Positions 1 through 5,000 of a DNA stretch of 5,000 bases are shown piece after piece; within the stretch, counting starts at the first letter, position 1, and the number at the start of each line of letters is the position of its first letter. Below the pieces are notes generated by a model that was not told the origin of the DNA, did no database searches, and was given only the letters and a program-made list of their open reading frames with translations. Made by a program: the position numbers and the translations under genes. The DNA is from Bacteriovoracaceae bacterium UBA2394. Its GTDB lineage: Bacteria > Bdellovibrionota > UBA2394. The stretch lies in the NCBI GenBank assembly GCA_002343335.1, contig DDSI01000103.1, positions 1,231 through 6,230 on the forward strand. The letters are read 5' to 3'.

Positions 1-464
1 ACGAAACGATTTTGGGCTGAGTCGCCAATTTGGAGACTACGAGTGGAGAAGCTTCCGTCGATGAGTTTGAGGCCGTTAAAGTCAGTCTCAAGGCTGATGC
101 GATTATACTCGCTCATGAGTTGCGTGACCTCGTTGTTGAGCGAGGCGCGATCGGCCGAGGTCAGCGTGGAGTTACTCGCTTGAACTGCGATCTCGCGAAT
201 GCGCTGAGTGATCTGCAGTTGAGAGGCGATCGCGGAATCAGCGGTTTGAAGAATGGACATGGCGTCGTTCAAGTTACGAGTGCCTTGAGTCATGCCTCGG
301 ATCTGCGAATCTAGCTTTACGCCCATGGCGTAGGCGGCTTGATCGTCAGCGGGCGAGTTCACTCGCTGCCCGGACGCAAGACGTTCCAGCGAACGCGCGA
401 CCATCTTTGCGGAACGCGCCAGCGCGTTGGAAATCGCGAGGGATATGTTCGAGTTAATTCTCAA
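1..464 (-). CDS. Flagellin, N-terminal part (gene runs off the left edge)
   Basis: This gene encodes the structural subunit of the flagellar filament, exported through the flagellar type III system. The visible 154 residues are the conserved N-terminal D0/D1 helical region. They start MRINSNISLAISNALA and contain LERLASGQRVNSPADD (residues 26-41), the SQIRG segment (53-57), TRNLNDAMSILQTADSAI (62-79) and TQRIREIAVQASN (86-98); FNGLKLIDG (129-137) marks the end of the first D1 part. The region around residue 90, RIREIAVQ, matches the type of site recognised by TLR5 in enterobacterial flagellins. I chose TTG at 464-462 because it gives the canonical Met-Arg-Ile-Asn opening and has GCGAGG five bases upstream. 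The in-frame ATG at 482-480 has no ribosome binding site and would add an atypical MGSEVC prefix. The variable centre and C-terminal D0/D1 lie outside the window. The gene follows purA on the same strand but is separated from it by a strong terminator, so it should have its own promoter. Confidence 0.93.
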   Translation of the reverse strand, partial: MRINSNISLAISNALARSAKMVARSLERLASGQRVNSPADDQAAYAMGVKLDSQIRGMTQGTRNLNDAMSILQTADSAIASQLQITQRIREIAVQASNSTLTSADRASLNNEVTQLMSEYNRISLETDFNGLKLIDGSFSTRSLQIGDSAQNRF

Positions 465-468
465 ACAA

Positions 469-474
469 ACCTCG
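469..474 (-). promoter_or_regulatory. Ribosome binding site deciding a TTG start for flagellin
   Basis: Read on the minus strand, GCGAGG lies about five bases before TTG 464-462. No purine-rich site precedes the alternative ATG at 482-480, whose upstream bases read GCTGCGCTGCCGC. Together with the flagellin-typical RIN opening, this favours TTG initiation. An in-frame TGA a short way upstream of the ATG rules out a longer protein. Confidence 0.55.
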
Positions 475-483
475 CTTCCCATG

Positions 484-539
484 CGGCAGCGCAGCAATTT
501 TCGAGTAAAGACTCATGCTTCGAATCACGTCGGCAGCGC
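484..539 (-). repeat. Imperfect direct repeat in the flagellin leader
   Basis: CGGCAGCGC occurs at 484-492 and again at 531-539 on the plus strand (GCGCTGCCG on the coding strand). On the coding strand each copy is preceded by TCTTTAC: directly in the distal copy, and after about 12 extra bases in the copy next to the gene. The block lies just ahead of the flagellin start and may be a duplicated control element or chance similarity. No clear sigma-28 promoter can be matched to it. Confidence 0.3.
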
Positions 540-555
540 GTAAAGATTTCCGTAT

Positions 556-567
556 TGCGGCGCCGCA
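556..567. repeat. Perfect 12-bp GC-rich palindrome upstream of flagellin
   Basis: TGCGGCGCCGCA is its own reverse complement, with the GGCGCC core at its centre. It sits roughly 90 bp upstream of the flagellin start, in the stretch expected to carry that gene's promoter. It could be an operator half-site pair, but with no match to a known regulator this is only positional inference. Confidence 0.4.
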
Positions 568-626
568 GCGAAGTTGAAAAATGTGTTTGAAGACAGCCGG
601 ATGAGATGCATCAACAGCTCCGCGTC

Positions 627-657
627 AAATGGTGGTGCGGTAAAATGGTGGTGCGGT
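627..657. repeat. Two-copy 16-bp tandem repeat between purA terminator and flagellin
   Basis: AAATGGTGGTGCGGT occurs at 627-641 and identically at 643-657, separated by one A, so the period is 16 bp. It lies between the purA terminator and the flagellin leader and does not overlap any credible coding region. The copies are identical over 15 bases, which points to a recent duplication or to a pair of protein-binding sites. On the coding strand of flagellin the unit reads ACCGCACCACCATTT. Confidence 0.7.
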
Positions 658-661
658 CAGG

Positions 662-719
662 GGTGTGGGAAGTTAAAAAGGCAGTTTATGCCCCTACTGC
701 CCTTTTTAATTTCCCACAC

Positions 720-720
<1 letters not shown>
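662..720 (-). terminator. Long hairpin, bidirectional intrinsic terminator after purA
   Basis: The arms 662-685 and 696-720 pair almost perfectly, about 23 base pairs with one mismatch (672/710), one bulged C and a 10-base loop (686-695). The inner stem is GGCAGT/ACTGCC, flanked by A5 on one side and T5 on the other, so either strand reads as a GC stem followed by a U-run. The right arm begins at the last base of the purA stop codon (TAG, 722-720). It therefore ends the purA transcript with essentially no 3' tail and insulates the downstream flagellin gene. Confidence 0.9.
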
Positions 721-2024
<1,304 letters not shown>

Positions 2025-2084
2025 TTACTCCGCCATTCGAGCCCTGAAATCCCGTGTGGGTCACGTGTTTTTTAGAGATTCACG
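2025..2084 (-). other. Short intergenic gap between aminotransferase and purA
   Basis: This 60-bp spacer carries the purA ribosome binding site GGCGGAG (2034-2028). I see no convincing promoter and no terminator acting on the minus strand. A T6 run preceded by a 4-bp CGTG/CACG stem exists only in the plus orientation, where there is no gene to terminate. The gap is compatible with co-transcription of the two genes. Confidence 0.5.
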
Positions 2085-3215
2085 CTAGATCAAGCTGAGG
2101 AATTCTTCTGTGGCTTTTGAGGTGTTTGGAGAGTGGCCGGCTCGCCGTAGCTCCGCGCCAATGGCCGCCACTGCATTCATCAAATCGAAGGCAGAGTAAT
2201 AGCCCAAGTGAGAAAGTCGAAGGACTCGACCTTCCCAATCATCCTGCCCTCCGGCGATCAGAAATCCATGCTGTTCTCGAATCTTCTTTAAAAATGCTTT
2301 CCCATCCAATTTTTCGGGCAAGTAAGCTGCTGTGCAGGCCACAGACGGACTCGACGACGCCAATTTTAATCCCAAATGCTGAAGAGCTTTTCGCGTAGCT
2401 TCCGCAATTCCGAGGTGGCGTTTGTACACATTTTCTAGCCCCTCCTCGGAGAGCATGGCCAAAGATTCCTTCAGTCCAAGAATAAGTGAAATCGCGGGAG
2501 TGAAAGCGGTTTGATTTTGCTCGATCTGCTGGAGCTCCTTCTGCAAATCAAAATAAAATTTGGGAAGATCGGAAAGTTTCATCGCTGCTTTGGCATGATC
2601 GCTCACGGCCACAAAAGCCAAGCCCGGAGGTAGCATCAAGGCCTTTTGGGATCCCGAAATGAGCGCATCGATTTGCCATTCATCCATGGGCACGTGCATC
2701 GCGCCCACCGCGGTTATGGCATCTACGATGAGTAAACATTTCGGATGATTTTTCTTCAGCCACTGCGCAATTTCCCGAATGGGGTGTTGCGTTCCAGTCG
2801 AAGTCTCGGACATCTGAATGCAAAGAGCCGCGTGACCTCCATTCATCGCCTTTTCAATTTGCGCAATGGTGACGGCCGAGCCCCATTCCACTTTCACAAC
2901 ATCCGTGGAAAGTCCGAAAGCATGAGACATTTTTGCAAAACGTGCTCCAAACTTTCCTCCATCTACCACGAGCACTCGATCCGATTTTCTTAAGAGAGAA
3001 GTCAGCGCTGCCTCCATCCCGCCGGTGCCGGAGGACGATAAAATTGCCACTTCATTCTTCGTGCCAAAGAGCGATTTGAGTTGAACTCGCAATTCTCCCA
3101 ATAACTTTTTGAAATCTTCCGCACGGTGATAGGGGATGGGAGTCGCCATCGCGCGAAGCACTCGATCAGGTATCGGAGTGGGCCCCGGAGTGAAGAGCAT
3201 GGCCTTTTTCAGCAT
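2085..3215 (-). CDS. Class V PLP-dependent aminotransferase (serine-pyruvate / alanine-glyoxylate type)
   Basis: This is a pyridoxal-phosphate aminotransferase of fold type I, class V, moving amino groups between small amino acids (serine, alanine, possibly phosphoserine) and 2-oxo acids; it should be cytoplasmic. Numbered from the ATG at 3215 (376 residues), the signatures are LFTPGPTPIP (7-16), YHRAEDF (29-35), SSSGTGGMEAAL (60-71) for phosphate binding, SETSTGTQHPI (136-146), LIVDAITAVG (162-171) with the Asp that contacts the pyridine nitrogen, SGSQKALMLPPGLAF (187-201) with Schiff-base Lys191, and GRVLRLSHLGY (329-339) with the Arg expected to bind the substrate carboxylate. The substrate cannot be fixed from sequence; relatives serve glyoxylate detoxification, the serine cycle or serine synthesis. 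The reading frame extends to a TTG at 3251, but those 12 codons overlap promoter-like and dyad sequence, so I prefer ATG 3215. ATG 3200 (MLFTPGPT) is also possible. purA follows directly. Confidence 0.92.
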   Translation of the reverse strand: MLKKAMLFTPGPTPIPDRVLRAMATPIPYHRAEDFKKLLGELRVQLKSLFGTKNEVAILSSSGTGGMEAALTSLLRKSDRVLVVDGGKFGARFAKMSHAFGLSTDVVKVEWGSAVTIAQIEKAMNGGHAALCIQMSETSTGTQHPIREIAQWLKKNHPKCLLIVDAITAVGAMHVPMDEWQIDALISGSQKALMLPPGLAFVAVSDHAKAAMKLSDLPKFYFDLQKELQQIEQNQTAFTPAISLILGLKESLAMLSEEGLENVYKRHLGIAEATRKALQHLGLKLASSSPSVACTAAYLPEKLDGKAFLKKIREQHGFLIAGGQDDWEGRVLRLSHLGYYSAFDLMNAVAAIGAELRRAGHSPNTSKATEEFLSLI

Positions 3216-3221
3216 GCATTT

Positions 3222-3251
3222 AAAATAGGTTTCCCGCTCATTGAGGGTCAA
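3222..3251 (-). promoter_or_regulatory. Candidate sigma-70-type promoter of the aminotransferase-purA unit
   Basis: On the minus strand TTGACC (3251-3246) is followed after 18 bases by TATTTT (3227-3222), resembling TTGACA and TATAAT. Six bases further on comes ATG 3215, so the expected transcription start would fall on or next to the start codon. There is no ribosome binding site at a normal distance from ATG 3215, which fits leaderless translation. The match is imperfect and unsupported by comparison with other genomes. Confidence 0.4.
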
Positions 3252-3271
3252 GGACAGATCTCTTAACCCTC
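3243..3271. promoter_or_regulatory. 29-bp operator-like dyad in the divergent intergenic region
   Basis: GAGGGTCAAG (3243-3252) and CTTAACCCTC (3262-3271) are inverted repeats, 10-base arms with one mismatch and a 9-base spacer. The element sits between two divergently transcribed genes. Its left arm contains the TTGACC -35-like box of the minus-strand promoter, and it ends four bases before the ATG of the plus-strand gene. The geometry is that of a dimeric repressor site that could affect both genes. Read as minus-strand RNA it would also fold into a full 10-bp stem with one G-U pair, so an RNA role is the alternative. Confidence 0.45.
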
Positions 3272-3275
3272 GAGC

Positions 3276-3734
3276 ATGCTACAGCGAGAAATGCTTATCG
3301 AAGCTCTTAGGCGTGAGCAGCGCAAGTCTGCAGTCGCGCTCCCAAAAGGAGTCTCCCGCCCGCGCTTGGCATGGGTGTTTTTGCTTCCTGAAGGGGCGGA
3401 CGAAGGGGCGGAGACCGCGGCGTTAGAAAAAATAGCAGTCGCGCTGAAATTGAAATCCACCTCCTGGAAAATTTTGCGCTTCCGAGAAAAAATGCAGCCC
3501 TCCATTTTGAAATCGCTTGCCGAACTCCATCCGCAGAAAATTTTTCAATGGGGAGGCGAATCATTTTTTGGAACGGCTTTGGAAGCGGGTGCCATTCAAA
3601 CTCCCGGCGGTCCTATCTCATATCGATGGACGTCCTCTTCGGTAAGTGAGGCCCTTGGGAATCCGACCCTCAAAAAGAAGGTCTGGGCCCAGATCCAGGA
3701 GTTCGGGCCCCATTCTCTTCATGGTGGGTCTTAA
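3276..3734 (+). CDS. Small protein of unknown function, possible HolD-like (Pol III psi) subunit
   Basis: The gene encodes 152 residues with no signal peptide or membrane segment, so the product is probably cytoplasmic. The N-terminus (1-30) is basic and likely helical. It is followed by a hydrophobic strand LAWVFLLPEG (31-40), an alanine-rich helix (44-59), a strand-like WKILRF (64-69), and a helix then HPQKIFQWGG (85-94). The C-terminal part is TPGGPISYRWTSS (109-121) followed by SVSEALGNPTLKKKVWAQIQEF (122-143, an NP...KK..W..I pattern). The last segment and the order of elements recall the psi subunit of DNA polymerase III (HolD, about 137 residues in E. coli, ending in LRANPTARAALWQQI). 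Psi links the clamp loader to single-strand binding protein. The resemblance is by eye and weak; an unrelated lineage-specific protein is equally possible. Neither ATG 3276 nor ATG 3291 has a clear ribosome binding site. The gene is divergent from the aminotransferase. Confidence 0.8.
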   Translation: MLQREMLIEALRREQRKSAVALPKGVSRPRLAWVFLLPEGADEGAETAALEKIAVALKLKSTSWKILRFREKMQPSILKSLAELHPQKIFQWGGESFFGTALEAGAIQTPGGPISYRWTSSSVSEALGNPTLKKKVWAQIQEFGPHSLHGGS

Positions 3735-3763
3735 ATTGCTGTTTAAAGAGGTTTTAAGGGGTT

Positions 3764-3786
3764 AGTGCCCTCAAACTGCGGGCACT
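3764..3786 (+). other. Stem-loop in the gap before the exported-protein gene
   Basis: AGTGCCC (3764-3770) and GGGCACT (3780-3786) form a perfect 7-bp stem with a 9-base loop, about 30 bp after the stop of the preceding gene. No T-run follows on either strand, so it is not a standard intrinsic terminator. It could be an attenuating or stabilising RNA element or a protein-binding dyad in the 73-bp spacer. Confidence 0.45.
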
Positions 3787-3800
3787 GAACTTGCACACTT

Positions 3801-3828
3801 TAGCCTCGTGGCACGAGGTCTGAGGCTA
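3801..3828 (+). promoter_or_regulatory. Overlapping inverted repeats covering the GTG start codon
   Basis: Two alternative pairings share the same bases. TAGCCTC (3801-3807) pairs with GAGGCTA (3822-3828), a 7-bp stem with a 14-base loop containing the GTG. CCTCG (3804-3808) pairs with CGAGG (3814-3818), with a 5-base loop. Both use 3804-3807, so they exclude each other in RNA. There is no clear ribosome binding site upstream, so structure at the start codon could control initiation. This is inference from pairing alone. Confidence 0.35.
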
Positions 3829-5000
3829 TTGCTATTGGCAGTATTTGGAGCCCTATTTGGCGCATTCGTAACGACCACGCTCCTAGCCCAAACAGAACCT
3901 ACAACGTCGAGAGTCGAATATACTTCCGACAAAAACCCTCCGAGCATCGCAGTTCAATTTTCACCGACGGGAAGACGTCGCTTCACAAGACTTTTGATGT
4001 GGGGAATCGCCCCGAACCTCTCCGAGATCCTAGAGCGAAAAATGAAAGAATCTTACACGGATAAAGTTCAATCCGACTCTCTCACAACAATTCGTCCTTT
4101 CGAGGCTCCCTTCGCTGAAGAGCAAATCAATGAAGTCCTCCATGTGCTGAAATCAAAGGGTCTTGTCGCCCCCGAAAACGAAACCACTTGGCGTCAACTA
4201 CTCAAAGAACTTGTGGAGACGGAATGGAAGCTCGGAGGTGAAGTTGAAGTAACGACCACATTTGATTCCACGTCCGTGAAACTGGCTACTGATTCAAATC
4301 CGCATTATCAAACGCGTGCTGAACGCGAACAAGTTAAGCAGTTCGAAGAGAGAGTGAATTGGCCTTATGTGGAAGAACTATGGGAGCAAAGCCAAAACCC
4401 ACTGGGATTGAAGAACATCTCGGGAGCAAAAGGACCGCGATCGGATTTTTCGCAGGCAACAGATGAGCTCATTCTTGATTTGAAGGACCCTTTCGCAATT
4501 CTTTCACAAGATCTCTGGGGGCAGCCTTTAGTGCGTCCTCAAATCCGATCCACTCTGTCCATGGAGCAAACATTTCGAAATATCACCATCACGCCGAAAG
4601 GGCAGAGCAAACCGATTTCGTTTTTAGAGAAAGCCACCGTGACCGTCCCTTCTGTGGGAATCGAAGCGGAGCTCTCGGCAAATTTGAATTCCGATTCTCA
4701 AAATAGAATCTCTCTCAGCTTAGACGCGATTCGAAGCAATCTCTCGAAGCTCCTTCTGTCCCCTCGAGAGGCGGGCCACGTTGTCGATCAGCTGATGAAT
4801 TGGAAGCAGGTGCAGGCAATTGCGGAAGCGCTGCTCGGCAACAACGGCATTGGAAAGCGGATGTTCGATCAAGCCGTTAGGGAGGCCGAGGCATGGATTC
4901 ATCGAAAGCAAAAGGTGGACATTCTCATTGGATGGGAAAGATTGCCTTCTGGAAAGTTGAAGGGTTTTGCATATCTTGACGACGAAGAAGGGAGTGCCGC
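3808..5000 (+). CDS. Exported protein of unknown function (gene runs off the right edge)
   Basis: The reading frame is open from GTG 3808 to the window end, 397 complete codons. The N-terminus MARGLRLLLLAVFGALFGAF followed by VTTTLLA-QTEP is a Sec-type signal sequence: basic start, hydrophobic core to about residue 26, likely cleavage after Ala27. No cysteine is present for lipidation, so a periplasmic or outer-membrane location is expected. The mature part mixes charged helical segments (e.g. 69-85, 101-140, 171-193, 318-367) with strand-like stretches (GGEVEVTTTF 143-152, RSTLSMEQTFRNITITP 247-263, ATVTVPSVGIEAELSANL 276-293, KVDILIGWERL 369-379). I recognise no family or catalytic motif. 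GTG 3808 is the only start codon between the upstream in-frame TAG (3763) and the signal sequence. TTG 3835 has a GAGG at better spacing but would lose the basic residues. The gene lies 73 bp after the small HolD-like gene on the same strand. Confidence 0.85.
   Translation, partial: MARGLRLLLLAVFGALFGAFVTTTLLAQTEPTTSRVEYTSDKNPPSIAVQFSPTGRRRFTRLLMWGIAPNLSEILERKMKESYTDKVQSDSLTTIRPFEAPFAEEQINEVLHVLKSKGLVAPENETTWRQLLKELVETEWKLGGEVEVTTTFDSTSVKLATDSNPHYQTRAEREQVKQFEERVNWPYVEELWEQSQNPLGLKNISGAKGPRSDFSQATDELILDLKDPFAILSQDLWGQPLVRPQIRSTLSMEQTFRNITITPKGQSKPISFLEKATVTVPSVGIEAELSANLNSDSQNRISLSLDAIRSNLSKLLLSPREAGHVVDQLMNWKQVQAIAEALLGNNGIGKRMFDQAVREAEAWIHRKQKVDILIGWERLPSGKLKGFAYLDDEEGSA

Noticed and set aside
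30..590. Two plus-strand open frames (30-314 and 339-590)
   Set aside because: They are antisense to the flagellin N-terminal region and its leader, have no family-like features, and the opposite strand reads as unmistakable flagellin up to 464.
520..600. Sigma-28 flagellar promoter ahead of flagellin
   Set aside because: GCCGACGT on the minus strand (near 526-533) resembles the -10 element GCCGATAA, but no TAAA-type -35 element exists at the required spacing, so I did not annotate it.
2048..2072. Intrinsic terminator on the plus strand in the aminotransferase-purA gap
   Set aside because: The stem is only 4 bp before the T6 run and it points in the direction where no gene ends; it would not act on minus-strand transcription.
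2117..2993. Plus-strand open frames opposite the aminotransferase (2117-2398 and 2745-2993)
   Set aside because: They are antisense to a complete, well-conserved aminotransferase; no ribosome binding sites or recognisable protein features.
3221..3226. TAAAAT -10 box for the small plus-strand gene
   Set aside because: The AT-rich block is partly symmetric and could serve the plus strand, but nothing resembling a -35 element lies 16-18 bp upstream.
3241..3564. Open frames overlapping the small plus-strand gene (plus 3241-3426; minus 3263-3505 and 3307-3564)
   Set aside because: They conflict with the longer 152-residue frame, are rich in Arg/Pro/Ser as expected for shifted frames, and the minus ones would run through the divergent control region.
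4720..4911. Minus-strand open frame of 63 codons
   Set aside because: It lies inside the long open frame of the exported protein, with no supporting start signal.

Overview
The window is bacterial DNA of roughly 50% G+C with tightly packed genes. It carries part of a flagellin gene, so the source is a motile, flagellated bacterium. Base composition and gene style would fit a Bdellovibrio-like or other deltaproteobacterial-type lineage. That placement is a guess: no rRNA or lineage-specific marker is present.

Left part, minus strand. From right to left, 3215-2085 encodes a class V PLP-dependent aminotransferase of the serine-pyruvate/alanine-glyoxylate type. It is followed after about 60 bp by purA (2024-720, adenylosuccinate synthetase), and the two probably share a transcript. 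purA ends directly in a long, nearly perfect hairpin (662-720) that reads as a bidirectional intrinsic terminator. A 180-200 bp leader region follows, with a 16-bp tandem repeat and a 12-bp palindrome. It leads into the N-terminal part of a flagellin gene (464 to the left edge), which is cut off by the window.

Middle. Between the aminotransferase and a rightward gene lies a compact divergent control region. It holds a 29-bp dyad (3243-3271) whose one arm overlaps a TTGACC -35-like box. A TATTTT -10-like box follows, and the ATG of the aminotransferase sits where transcription would begin, which suggests a leaderless mRNA.

Right part, plus strand. A small 152-residue protein (3276-3734) has no obvious annotation. 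Its C-terminal NP...KK..W..I pattern and overall layout recall the DNA polymerase III psi subunit (HolD), and I offer that as a hypothesis. After a 73-bp gap full of inverted repeats, a GTG-started gene (3808 to the right edge) encodes at least 397 residues of a secreted protein with a clear N-terminal signal sequence and no family I recognise.

No tRNA, rRNA, CRISPR array, insertion sequence or phage gene is visible, and no stretch longer than 300 bp is without a gene. The least explained parts are the small HolD-like gene, the exported orphan, and the structured control regions in front of the aminotransferase and the orphan.
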